Shown here: piece after piece, positions 37,406 to 45,428 of the stretch
How the letters are laid out: every line of letters begins with the position of its first letter
How positions within the stretch are numbered: the first letter of the stretch is position 1
Origin: Segatella baroniae B14
Lineage (GTDB): Bacteria; Bacteroidota; Bacteroidia; Bacteroidales; Bacteroidaceae
DNA length: 64,000 nucleotides
Assembly (NCBI RefSeq): GCF_022024235.1
Contig: NZ_CP091800.1
Location: 424,001-488,000 of the forward strand
Reading direction: 5' to 3'
Program-made: the position numbers and the translations under genes
Notes under the pieces: model-generated
What the model saw: the letters and a program-made list of their open reading frames with translations, nothing else
What the model was told of the DNA's origin: nothing
Database searches by the model: none

Positions 37406-37520
37406 TGCTCTAAAACCCAAGCTCCTAACCTCCATTAGCTATGGGTTTACCTCGTTAACTCTATGGTCTTATCGAATAAACTCTAAGGTTTTGCCCCCTA
37501 GGACCTTGGGTTTTGGAGCA
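37406..37520. repeat. 115-bp imperfect inverted repeat in a gene-free stretch
   Basis: The ends 37406-37428 and 37498-37520 are inverted copies (TGCTC-T/C-AAAACCCAAG...), matching at 20 of 23 positions, about 70 bases apart. Inside are shorter related pieces (AACTCTATGG and AAACTCTAAGG). The rest of 37139-37660 is AT-rich and shows no gene. The element has the shape of a foldable, possibly mobile or palindromic intergenic repeat; no transposase lies inside. Confidence 0.6.
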
Positions 37521-37660
37521 TCAAGAATGTAAAGAAAATACAAGTCGCTGATTGATAGGAGTTTATAAAGGTAGTCATAATTCCCGTATTTCACTCCCTA
37601 CTTACGATTCGTGGATAATATGCGAATCTCACGGCACCTTTTGTAAAATAAAAATAAAGC

Positions 37661-37706
37661 TAATTTTGAGGAAGGTTGATGGTGTGGCAGAAATACGGAT
37701 AGCCAT
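37661..37706. repeat. 46-bp duplicated 3' end of the HAD phosphatase gene
   Basis: Perfect match, same orientation, to 40899-40944, which encodes the last residues (DGYPYFCHTINLPQN) of the HAD phosphatase. Here it is joined to the broken PepSY gene. It marks a past rearrangement. Confidence 0.9.
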
Positions 37707-38026
37707 TAGAAAGATGTAGAGAAAACTGCCGACTGTGCCTAGGAAGGTGAAGATATGCCCCGTATGTACTTCGAGAGCGAGATTCCAAAGCGAAATAGGC
37801 AATTGGTACATGCTTTTAGGTTGTGGTAGGCGGTCTGTTCCCCCATCGTAAGTGCAATAAAAGGGTTGTCCGAAATCGTTGCTGATCAACTTCTAGGTAC
37901 ATTTACATTGCCAAATGCCTTGCGATGGTTCAGTATGATGCCTGATATACAAAATAGAAGTATGAATAGGCATACAACTATGCCTATCCATTTATGTTGT
38001 TTTCGGAAAAATATTTTTGCTTTCAT
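37707..38026 (-). pseudogene. PepSY-associated membrane protein, internally deleted remnant
   Basis: From the ATG at 38026 the minus strand encodes a typical PepSY_TM start (MKAKIFFRKQHKWIGIVVCL, then a membrane helix ending SGIILNHRKAFG). It then hits a stop after about 47 codons. In another frame the text continues with ISNDFGQPFYCTYDGG and LWNLALEVHTGHIFTFLG followed by SFLYIFLM, the C-terminal membrane segment of the same family. Intact members are several times longer, so most of the middle is gone and the two ends are out of frame. At 37706 it fuses to the duplicated end of the HAD gene. Members of this family are often found in iron-uptake loci. Confidence 0.7.
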
Positions 38027-38091
38027 ATGCATTTAAATATTTATTTATAAATATAATACATCCTATTCTATTGTACTGAGGTGAGTTTAGT

Positions 38092-38110
38092 TTGTTGCAA
38101 TCTGCAACAA
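38092..38110. promoter_or_regulatory. 19-bp palindrome upstream of the PepSY remnant
   Basis: TTGTTGCA-ATC-TGCAACAA: perfect 8-bp arms around 3 bases. The TTGTT...AACAA shape is like operators of CRP/FNR-superfamily regulators. It lies 66 bases before the PepSY remnant's ATG and 20 bases past the DUF488 stop. It is also a possible small hairpin ending the hemerythrin-DUF488 transcript. Confidence 0.45.
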
Positions 38111-38130
38111 TGTCGATGAAGTTGGAAGTC

Positions 38131-38487
38131 CTATCTCAATATCCAGTCACGAAGGATGATAGCGTGGTTGCATGTCTTGGAACGTGCGCCATAAACTAGA
38201 GTTATATCTGTATTGTGTAATAGCTCAATACACCGATAGGCAAAAGCCTTGACTGTAGGATTGTTTGCCAGTTCTTCTTCATATCGAGTTTTAAACTCTT
38301 CGAAATTTTCTTCCTTATGCCCAAACCATATTCTAAGTGTTGGAGTAGGGGCAACCTCTTTAGCCCACTCGTCTAAATGAGCAGTATTCTTACTGATACC
38401 ACGAGGCCACAAACGGTCTATCAGTATTCGATAGCCGTCTGTCTTTTCTACCTGCTCATAGATTCGTTTTATCTTCAGTTCATGCAT
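38131..38487 (-). CDS. DUF488-family protein
   Basis: 118 aa, matching the short DUF488 family: KRIYE, GYRILIDRLWPRGISK near the N-terminus, EWAKEVAPTPTLRIWFGH, FKTRYEEEL, and near the end ITLVYGARSKTCNHAIIL. The function of this family is not established; the conserved Arg and Cys/His positions suggest an active site. It is soluble, with no signal peptide. It begins 4 bases after the hemerythrin gene, so it shares that gene's promoter and its likely stress control. Confidence 0.88.
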   Translation of the reverse strand: MHELKIKRIYEQVEKTDGYRILIDRLWPRGISKNTAHLDEWAKEVAPTPTLRIWFGHKEENFEEFKTRYEEELANNPTVKAFAYRCIELLHNTDITLVYGARSKTCNHAIILRDWILR

Positions 38488-38491
38488 TTAT

Positions 38492-39037
38492 TCATTCTAT
38501 TGTTGTTATTCCCTCTGCAGCAATGGCACGAGGAAAAAGTATTTCGTCTTCCAGTTTAATGTGTTCTCCAAGCCATGCTACAAAAGCTGTCAATTTGTTG
38601 GTAAGCATTATGCATGGCTCTGATGATGCAAACGGTTCTAGTTGCTGGTTCATAATGCCTAGTATACGATCATAACGCTCCAGTTCTCCACTGTGTTCCG
38701 TCATCATTACGCGGATGGGATATTGTACTGATCCGCAATGAAATGTCTGTGGTTCACTTCCGCTGTCTATAGTTGTCTGGAGTTTACAAATGTATGGAAA
38801 AAGTATGCTCTCTTCCTTCTGGAAATGGTTTGATAGGTCGTTGAAACTCTCACTCAAAAGAGTTACCACATGCTGCATATCTACGGTACCATCTAAATTT
38901 TTCAACATATCTGCTTCACGTCGCATTGCATCTACATACATCACGCATCCCTCGTGGTAATTGTTTATAATGTAGTTTACCAACTTGTTCATAGGCCATT
39001 CTTGGGCTTCATTGATTACTTGTTTAAATTCTGTCAT
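38492..39037 (-). CDS. hemerythrin-domain protein (iron-sulfur repair/RIC-like)
   Basis: 181 aa. It has the two half-sites of a hemerythrin-like diiron fold: NYIINNYHEGCVMYVD, LSNHFQKEESILFPYI, VMMTEHSGELERYD and WLGEHIKLEDEILFPRA. The HxxxE and HxxxD/E spacing matches di-iron carboxylate binding. RIC proteins (YtfE/ScdA) have this arrangement behind a short N-terminal domain and protect iron-sulfur clusters from nitrosative and oxidative damage. A oxygen- or NO-responsive role is inferred. It heads a two-gene operon with the DUF488 gene. A -7 box lies at 39069-39076 and a 14-bp palindrome at 39099-39112. Confidence 0.88.
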   Translation of the reverse strand: MTEFKQVINEAQEWPMNKLVNYIINNYHEGCVMYVDAMRREADMLKNLDGTVDMQHVVTLLSESFNDLSNHFQKEESILFPYICKLQTTIDSGSEPQTFHCGSVQYPIRVMMTEHSGELERYDRILGIMNQQLEPFASSEPCIMLTNKLTAFVAWLGEHIKLEDEILFPRAIAAEGITTIE

Positions 39038-39068
39038 CTTTTTTCCTATTTAACTTTTTAAGATGGCG

Positions 39069-39112
39069 CAAAAGTAATTTTTATGTATTTATTGGATGGT
39101 AACATATGTTAC
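39069..39112 (-). promoter_or_regulatory. hemerythrin promoter with CRP/FNR-like site
   Basis: The -7 box is CAAAAGTA (TACTTTTG on the minus strand, 39076-39069). No -33 TTG is present. Instead the perfect palindrome GTAACATATGTTAC (39099-39112) is centred about 41 bases upstream of the predicted start, the spacing of a class II activator site. Confidence 0.55.
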
Positions 39113-39720
39113 GTTTTGAACGATTTAACACTTTTTATATTTTTAATTTGCATCTCGATGCTCGATGGGGACGCCACAACAGTCAGCGTTATGGAGGCAT
39201 CTTCAGCATGTATCGTAACCACTGGTCTAATACGCTCTCTACCAATTTCAGTGATATGGATAACTACAAGGTGAACAGCAATGCGAATCCTGTTACACGT
39301 GTGTTCAGTGTAAAAGACAAGTTTACGCTTCGTTCTACAGATGGGCTAAAAGTTTCGGCACATGCAAGTTACTATTTTCGTCAAGTTCCGCGAGTAACAA
39401 ATGAACCTGAGAGATATCGCGATTTCTCGGCTGGCATAAAGGGCGAATGGACCATTACTGATAATGACTATGTTGAGTTGGCATATGCTTTCGATCAGTA
39501 CGATAAGTCGACACTGCAACGTTCACAGAATCTCGATATACGTTCATACAGTAATGTTCAGAATAGTGTTCGCGCACTTTACAATCATACGATGGGTAGG
39601 GGGGATATCTTGACCGTGGGTGGTGACATGATGCGCGATTACCTAATGAACGACAAACTGACAGAAGGTGCTCAGGATTACCTCATTAATGGAGCACATC
39701 TTGAAGATTATAGCCGTGCT
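39106..39720 (+). pseudogene. fragment of a TonB-dependent receptor barrel
   Basis: The frame lacks a signal peptide and plug and opens inside a barrel: LDARWGRHNSQRYGGIFSMY, FSVKDKFTLRSTDGLKVSAH, DFSAGIKGEWTITDNDYVEL, ILTVGGDMMRDYLM. These strands are typical of TonB-dependent receptors for iron or cobamide-type ligands. After about residue 190 the sequence changes to another, membrane-type remnant. So only a central slice of a receptor of perhaps 700 residues survives, without a translation start of its own. Confidence 0.7.
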
Positions 39721-40159
39721 GAACTGAAGGCAATACGGGGGTCGAGACCGGAGTATCTTATTATGCCTGCCACTTTCGGTATGTGGGTGGTTGTCATGCT
39801 TTTCTACGTATTCTGCACTAAGACGGGATGCGACTTTATCAACTGGTTGCAGAATCATTGTTTGCCAAGAAATCGCAGATTTAGCAACCTGCAAGGTGGT
39901 ATCCGTGTAGGCATTTTCTATATTGATGCTGAAGAAAGAATTGCATATTGCAGCCTGGGGGCGCAATATACGTTATGCATTGGCAACCGTTATCGTGTTC
40001 TGGACATTTGTGGAGATTATGGCCCGTAATGGCTTTTTCAATGAGATATGGGTTGAACCTTTAAATCATATCCGCGAAATGACTTTCATTCTCACGATAT
40101 TTATCATCGTTGTAGCTCTTACCATATTCTGTTCCAAGTATATCAAGACAGAAGATTAG
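39721..40159 (+). pseudogene. remnant of a small membrane protein, frameshifted
   Basis: Joined in frame to the receptor fragment. A hydrophobic segment (IMPATFGMWVVVMLFYVFC) is seen at 39760-39820. Around 39920 the good coding frame shifts and continues as LKKELHIAAWGRNIRYALAT, then VIVFWTFVEIMARNGFFNEI, then a last membrane helix, to a stop at 40159. It has two or three transmembrane segments in all. I do not recognise the family. With the PepSY and TonB remnants nearby it may be part of a lost iron or haem uptake locus. Confidence 0.5.
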
Positions 40160-40229
40160 GTTAAAATAGCAGCGTCTGTTTACATACGGTTCAGTTTTTT
40201 TTACTACTTTTGTGTTCTGATAATATATA

Positions 40230-40790
40230 ATGAGTATGACAGAGAAAGAAAAGATGCTGGCTGGTGAGATTTATTCTGCCGTTGACCCTCAGCTGATAAA
40301 TGAATTGACTGAAGTAAAGGAGATTATTCATGACTATAACTTATTACGACCCTCGGAGAAACAGAAGGCAAGAGAGATACTGAGAGGACTCTTGGGATAC
40401 ATCGCTGATGACGATTTTCTGATTATCCAGCCTTTCTACTGCGACTATGGCAAGCAGATAAGGATAGGCAAGCGGTTTTTTGCTAATTTCAATTTTACAG
40501 TGCTCGACGAAGCTCCAGTAACAATTGGCGATGATTGCTTTATAGGACCAAATGTCAGCATCTATACGGCTTGTCATAGTACCAACCCTGTGGAACGTAA
40601 TAGTCGCCGTGAATGGTCTAAGTCTGTTCGCATCGGTGACAATGTGTGGATTGGTGGAAGTGTTACCATTCTACCTGGGGTTACTATTGGAGACAATGTT
40701 ACCATAGGTGCTGGAAGCGTAGTGGTGAAAGATATACCTTCGAACTCTATTGCAGTAGGTAACCCATGTAAGGTAATTAAGTCTATATAA
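40230..40790 (+). CDS. maltose O-acetyltransferase-like sugar acetyltransferase
   Basis: 186 aa. It has an N-terminal Mac domain (~5-55; EKEKMLAGEIYSAVDPQLIN), then left-handed beta-helix hexapeptide repeats (VTIGDDCFIGPNVSIYTACHSTNP; VRIGDNVWIGGSVTILPGVTIG; VTIGAGSVVVKDIP) and the ending GNPCKVIKSI. The catalytic His is at about 116 in YTACHS. Known: these cytoplasmic trimeric enzymes transfer acetyl from acetyl-CoA to maltose, glucose or related sugars. A -7 box (TACTTTTG, 40205-40212) precedes it by 18 bases, so it is likely a single-gene unit. ATGs at 40230 and 40236 are both possible. Confidence 0.92.
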   Translation: MSMTEKEKMLAGEIYSAVDPQLINELTEVKEIIHDYNLLRPSEKQKAREILRGLLGYIADDDFLIIQPFYCDYGKQIRIGKRFFANFNFTVLDEAPVTIGDDCFIGPNVSIYTACHSTNPVERNSRREWSKSVRIGDNVWIGGSVTILPGVTIGDNVTIGAGSVVVKDIPSNSIAVGNPCKVIKSI

Positions 40791-40793
40791 TGC

Positions 40794-40901
40794 GAGTTCA
40801 CAATAGAAGTGCAATTAAAACAAATCATTACTGACAATGGACTTGAATTTGCTTCACACGAGAAGATAACCAAGAGTATCAAATCTCTTGTCTATTCTTA
40901 A
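40794..40901 (+). pseudogene. IS30-type transposase fragment
   Basis: Open frame of about 35 codons reading EFTIEVQLKQIITDNGLEFA then SHEKITKSIKSL. 'ITDNG-x-EFA-x-HE-x-I' is the second acidic motif of the DDE integrase core in IS30-family transposases. Nothing else of the element survives. It sits exactly at the right-hand copy of the 46-bp repeat, so it may have caused the local rearrangement. Confidence 0.6.
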
Positions 40902-41833
40902 TTTTGAGGAAGGTTGATGGTGTGGCAGAAATACGGATAGCCATCGTCGATATCGAGAGCTTGTTCTACGATACAGTTAGAGTCTGCCTGCCAATATTTT
41001 TTGAGTGTTTTTCCTCCGAGCACGTCTAAAGCGCGAGTATCGTTCGGATTAAGAATAATCTTTAGCGATTGGGCATATTGCATCATCTCTAAATCGCCAC
41101 GGCTATTGCCTGCAGCCAACAGTGGCTTTACCCCTATATACTTCTTGATAGCATTCACCTTGCCAGCTTCGAGCGAAAGTGGACGTTCACATTCGTCCAT
41201 GAGTTTGCCATCAGCACCTTCTTTGATGCGTATGCCGATAATATGGTCTTCAGGAATACCAAAGGCTTCGGTACATACCTGCTGATAAAGGAGTTCTAGA
41301 GAACCTGTGACCACCCAGATTTCAAAATTGTGGCGCTTCAGATTGGTGATAAGTGTCTGCATATCGGTGAAGACTTTAGAAGTGTAGCACCGGTTATAGG
41401 TACGGATACCGATTTGGCGAGCCTCTTCTCGTGTCATGCCACTCAGCATGCGGGCATAATAATGATAATACTCGTCATCAGTAAGCGTTTCTTTTTCGCT
41501 GCAGAATTTTTCGAAGAGTGCATATTTCTGTTTGGAAATATCGTCAGTTTTACCTCGGTAGGCGGCCATATAAGAGAATAAGGCCTCATCGTTGAGATAA
41601 TACGGACGTTGTCCGATAAGTGTGCCATCACAATCGAATACAGCTACTTTACGGCTTTTCATTGTGTCTGTCGTTTGTAGGAAGTGGGTTACCTGAGCAT
41701 TGCTGTGTCTGCTCCATCCCGTTATCTGCTGATAAGGTATGGAAGTCTGGTTAACCGTACGGCAAGAGGTTACGAGGAAAAAGGTTACTAACAGAGCGAT
41801 AGTTAAGACCTTGTCAGTGTATTGTGGCATCAT
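40898..41833 (-). CDS. HAD-family phosphatase, lipoprotein
   Basis: 311 aa. There is a lipoprotein signal with Cys24 (ALLVTFFLVTSC). HAD motifs: VFDCDGTLIG (Asp67, Asp69), WVVTGS (motif II), and AAGNSRGDLEMMQYA (motif IV, here with GNSRGDLE instead of GDSxxD). The order and helical cap match the phosphoserine-phosphatase-like HAD subclass (HAD-IB). An exported acid-phosphatase-like enzyme that frees phosphate from small phosphoesters is likely; the substrate is unknown. A -7 box (CAAAGTTA, 41859-41866) precedes it. Its last 46 bases are duplicated at 37661-37706. Confidence 0.85.
   Translation of the reverse strand: MMPQYTDKVLTIALLVTFFLVTSCRTVNQTSIPYQQITGWSRHSNAQVTHFLQTTDTMKSRKVAVFDCDGTLIGQRPYYLNDEALFSYMAAYRGKTDDISKQKYALFEKFCSEKETLTDDEYYHYYARMLSGMTREEARQIGIRTYNRCYTSKVFTDMQTLITNLKRHNFEIWVVTGSLELLYQQVCTEAFGIPEDHIIGIRIKEGADGKLMDECERPLSLEAGKVNAIKKYIGVKPLLAAGNSRGDLEMMQYAQSLKIILNPNDTRALDVLGGKTLKKYWQADSNCIVEQALDIDDGYPYFCHTINLPQN
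40899..40944. repeat. 46-bp repeat, copy in the intact HAD gene
   Basis: This is the native position of the repeat also seen at 37661-37706: it is the 3' end of the HAD phosphatase gene. Confidence 0.9.
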
Positions 41834-42001
41834 GATTCATATTTACTAAAAAACGATACAAAGTTACAAAAATATTTTTTACACGATGATGTTTCATCGG
41901 TTGATTCATGATTTTTGCAACGAAGAAAGAAAACGTTATCACTAGTTTGTGGTATTTTATTTTACCAAATTATAGCGATATAATTTACCATGTCAACGGG
42001 A

Positions 42002-42032
42002 TTGTGTGGGCAAACAGACAGCCGTACCTTTG
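42002..42032 (+). promoter_or_regulatory. promoter of the third SusC-SusD operon
   Basis: TTG (42002-42004), 20-base spacer, TACCTTTG (42025-42032): a full Bacteroidota consensus promoter. Predicted start near 42036, leader about 60 bases. Regulation by the HTCS at 49009 is likely but its binding site is not evident. Confidence 0.65.
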
Positions 42033-42096
42033 CACCACCGAAAAAAAGCATTTATAAACTGCTTGCGAATAACTTTATAAATCTAAGTGTTAGCGT

Positions 42097-45000
42097 ATGG
42101 AATTTAAAGTAAAAAAACTACAACAACTTAAGAGGGACCTTATTTTGCTGACTGGTCTGTTGGTACAACTATCAGCCTGGGCGCAAGATATTATAGGTAC
42201 TGTTCGTGATGCTCATACCGGTGAGCCTATTATCGGTGCAGTGGTGAGTGTAAAAGGTAAAAGTGCGAATAAGCTGACATCGGTTACAGATATCGATGGT
42301 AAGTTTCGTCTGAAAGTGGATAATACACCAACTGTTCTTCTTATTTCGTATACAGGGTATAATCCAGAGGAGGTAGATGTGTACGAACTGACCAATGAGG
42401 GTATCGACGTAAATCTATCTGAAAATCTGAATCACTTGCAGGAAGTGGTGGTCGTGGGTTACGGTCAGCAGAAGAAGAGTGACCTGACGGGTGCTTTGAC
42501 ACAGATCAACAGCGAAACGCTGACAGAACGCCCGGTGCAAAATGTATTGCAGGCACTGCAAGGTAAGGCGCCTGGTGTACAGGTAAGTTCAAATAATCGT
42601 CCTGGTGAACTGGGAAGTGTACTTATACGTGGTAGTCGTTCTTTGTTGGCTGATAATGCACCATTATACGTTGTAGACGGTATACCGTTTACAGCTGGTT
42701 CGCTATCGGATATCGCGCCAAGTGATATTGAGAGTATCGAGATACTTAAAGATGCTTCTGCCACCGCTATTTATGGTTCGCGTGGTGCGAATGGTGTCAT
42801 TCTCGTGAATACGAAGAAGGGGGCTAAAGGTAAGGTAACGATCAATTACGATGGTACTTTCAGCTGGAGTACACTGCACTCGCTGACCGACTGGATGAGT
42901 GCGGGTGAACTGCTTGACTATAAGCGACAGGCTGCTATTACGGGTGGAACCTATAATGGCTCGTATGGTACAGCTCCAGATCCTGATCGTGATAAAGTGC
43001 TCTTTATCGGTACAGAGGAGTGGTGCGACCGTGTCATCAAGTCTGGTTATCAGTATGATGCTAATGGTAATGTGGTGCTTCGTGATGCAACAGAAGCAGA
43101 AAAAGCTGCAGGCTATGCAGACCAGGTACCTGTATACGATTCATCGAAACTGTTGAATACCGACTGGGCTGATTTGGCTACTCGTACAGCTTTCTCACAG
43201 AATCATCAAGTATCTTTGTCGGCTGGTAGTGACAAGAGTAAACTGTATATCTCGTTAGGCTATCTTGACCAGCAAGTGCCGATGAAAGACCAAGACTATA
43301 CCCGTGTAACGGCCAATGTGAATGGTAGTATACAAGCTACCCAGTGGCTCAATGTCGGTTTGAATCTGAATGCTGCTTATTCGCTGAAAAATTATGGTAT
43401 CGTGCAAAACTCATCGAATTCCGTAGCTAAAGATTCATATGGATTGGCTCTGAATACACTTCCATGGGTACCTGCTTATAATGAAGACGGAAGTTATCTT
43501 ATCGGAAGTACTAGTGGTAGTGCAGGACATAACATCCTATCGGATATCGATGAGTCGGAAAACGAATATCGCTATTATGCGACCAACCTTAGTTCTTATG
43601 CTGAGCTTGATTTCGGTCATATCTATGCTCCTTTACAGGGTCTGAAGTGGCGTACCAACTTTGGTGCCCAGTTCCGTAGTTCACGCTATGGCAGTTACTA
43701 TGGAGAAAATTGGAGTAACCCTTATGAAATAGTAAGTACGGCAGCAGGTGTAGCTTATAATCAGCATAGTGAATCTCTGTCATGGACACTTGAAAATCTG
43801 ATTTTCTATGAAAAAGACATTACTCCAGACCACCACATCGGACTCACCCTGTTGCAGAGTGCAGAACGTTATCGTACAGAGTCGCTCAATGTGCGTGCTT
43901 ATGGTACCGTTTATCCAACTGCAAAATGGTATGATGTAGGCGATAGTGACGATCAGCAGACAACCTATGGTAGCAGTTACACCAACTGGACCCGTGCTTC
44001 TTATATGGCCCGTCTGAACTATGCTTTTAAGAACCGCTATCTGCTTACTTTGACGGGTAGAAAGGATGGTGCAAGTGTACTGGCAGAAGGTAACAAGTGG
44101 GATTTCTTCCCATCGGCAGCTTTCGCATGGAAGGCAAGTGAGGAAAGTTTCCTTAGGGATGTAAAATGGCTCGATCAGTTGAAACTTCGTGCTGGATATG
44201 GTGTTACGGGTAACTCGTCTGTGAGTGCTTATTCTACTTCTGGTTCTGTAACTTCTGAATTCGCCAGTATCCCATTTGGTATTGGTGGTAATGTATCGAA
44301 TACTACAGGTGCCAAACCAGACGTAATGCCAAATTATAACTTGAAATGGGAGCGTACTTCTTCATTTAATCTGGGTGTAGACTTCAGTGTATTCAGAGGA
44401 CGCCTCAATGGTTCGATAGACTTCTATACCTCTCGTACAAGCGATGTCATTATGAACCGAAGCATACCGGTGATTACGGGATATGCACAGATACGTTCGA
44501 ATGTCGGTGAAACACAAAATAGAGGTTTTGAACTTGCATTATCAAGCACGAATATCCAGACACGCAACTTCACCTGGCAGACAGATTTGAGTTTCTCTAC
44601 TAATCATGAGGAAATCGTAAGTCTTGTAAATGGTAAAGAAGATATGGCAGCCAATAACTGGTTTATCGGAGAAGCGTTAAACGTGTATTATGACTATAAA
44701 TACGACCGTATCTGGCAAAATACAGAAGAGGATGCTTTGCTCAGAGCAGCTTATTCTGCTAACGGTTTAACCTTCTTGGCAGGACAGTATAAGATTAAGG
44801 ATCAGCCGCTAATTCTTGTTGATGAGAACACTGCAGGAGCTAAATCTTTCACTTATAATGGTACTACCTATTATTATGAGAATAATGGTTTTGGTACCTT
44901 TGATGAAGATGATAAAGTGGTATACAATAAATCGCCAAAGTGGGAAGCTGGTTTGACAAATACTTTTAAATATAAGAATTGGACCCTGAGTACCTATATC

Positions 45001-45414
45001 TATGGTCGATTTGGTGGATGGTATTATGGTTTGACACAGACCATAGGTCGTAGAGTAGAAAACGATACTTGGAGCGAAACGAACACCGATGCAGCTTTTG
45101 CTCAACCTACAACAGCTACACGTACCACTGATTACGACTATGTACGCAACTATTCACGTAGCGACATGGTACTGGTGAAGAATATCGGTTTGTCGTATAC
45201 CTTTAAGCGCAGACAGTTACGTTCGCTCGGACTCGGCAGTGCTGAAGTTTATGCGCAGGTGCTCAATCCGTTTATCTTTGGTGGAGAACTGGTTAAGGCT
45301 GGTATCAACCCTGATGATGTAACCGGATGGACAAGTAGTAATCATATCGGTGGACAGACGAACAATACAGCCATCACCAAGAGTTTTGTATTAGGAGTAA
45401 AATTAGGTTTTTAA
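42097..45414 (+). CDS. SusC/RagA TonB-linked outer-membrane transporter (PUL)
   Basis: 1105 aa. A signal peptide (LILLTGLLVQLSAWAQ) is followed by a carboxypeptidase-regulatory-like domain (~30-115; IIGTVRDAHTGEPIIGAVV) and the plug with EVVVVGYGQQKKSDLTGAL, LIRGSRSLL, PLYVVDGIPF and ILKDASATAIYGSRGANGVI. Then comes a large barrel ending FVLGVKLGF. There is no STN domain, so control should come from the HTCS rather than from a FecR/sigma pair. The SusD partner follows by 14 bases. With the HTCS and the GH95 gene downstream, it forms a polysaccharide-utilization locus; the glycan is probably one that carries alpha-linked fucose or galactose (inference from GH95). Confidence 0.96.
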   Translation: MEFKVKKLQQLKRDLILLTGLLVQLSAWAQDIIGTVRDAHTGEPIIGAVVSVKGKSANKLTSVTDIDGKFRLKVDNTPTVLLISYTGYNPEEVDVYELTNEGIDVNLSENLNHLQEVVVVGYGQQKKSDLTGALTQINSETLTERPVQNVLQALQGKAPGVQVSSNNRPGELGSVLIRGSRSLLADNAPLYVVDGIPFTAGSLSDIAPSDIESIEILKDASATAIYGSRGANGVILVNTKKGAKGKVTINYDGTFSWSTLHSLTDWMSAGELLDYKRQAAITGGTYNGSYGTAPDPDRDKVLFIGTEEWCDRVIKSGYQYDANGNVVLRDATEAEKAAGYADQVPVYDSSKLLNTDWADLATRTAFSQNHQVSLSAGSDKSKLYISLGYLDQQVPMKDQDYTRVTANVNGSIQATQWLNVGLNLNAAYSLKNYGIVQNSSNSVAKDSYGLALNTLPWVPAYNEDGSYLIGSTSGSAGHNILSDIDESENEYRYYATNLSSYAELDFGHIYAPLQGLKWRTNFGAQFRSSRYGSYYGENWSNPYEIVSTAAGVAYNQHSESLSWTLENLIFYEKDITPDHHIGLTLLQSAERYRTESLNVRAYGTVYPTAKWYDVGDSDDQQTTYGSSYTNWTRASYMARLNYAFKNRYLLTLTGRKDGASVLAEGNKWDFFPSAAFAWKASEESFLRDVKWLDQLKLRAGYGVTGNSSVSAYSTSGSVTSEFASIPFGIGGNVSNTTGAKPDVMPNYNLKWERTSSFNLGVDFSVFRGRLNGSIDFYTSRTSDVIMNRSIPVITGYAQIRSNVGETQNRGFELALSSTNIQTRNFTWQTDLSFSTNHEEIVSLVNGKEDMAANNWFIGEALNVYYDYKYDRIWQNTEEDALLRAAYSANGLTFLAGQYKIKDQPLILVDENTAGAKSFTYNGTTYYYENNGFGTFDEDDKVVYNKSPKWEAGLTNTFKYKNWTLSTYIYGRFGGWYYGLTQTIGRRVENDTWSETNTDAAFAQPTTATRTTDYDYVRNYSRSDMVLVKNIGLSYTFKRRQLRSLGLGSAEVYAQVLNPFIFGGELVKAGINPDDVTGWTSSNHIGGQTNNTAITKSFVLGVKLGF

Positions 45415-45428
45415 TGGGAGATTAGTAC

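Noticed and set aside
37629-37889. 86-codon minus-strand frame as a stand-alone gene
   Set aside because: Its parts are the tail of a PepSY membrane protein and the out-of-frame duplicated end of the HAD gene; it is a pseudogene product.
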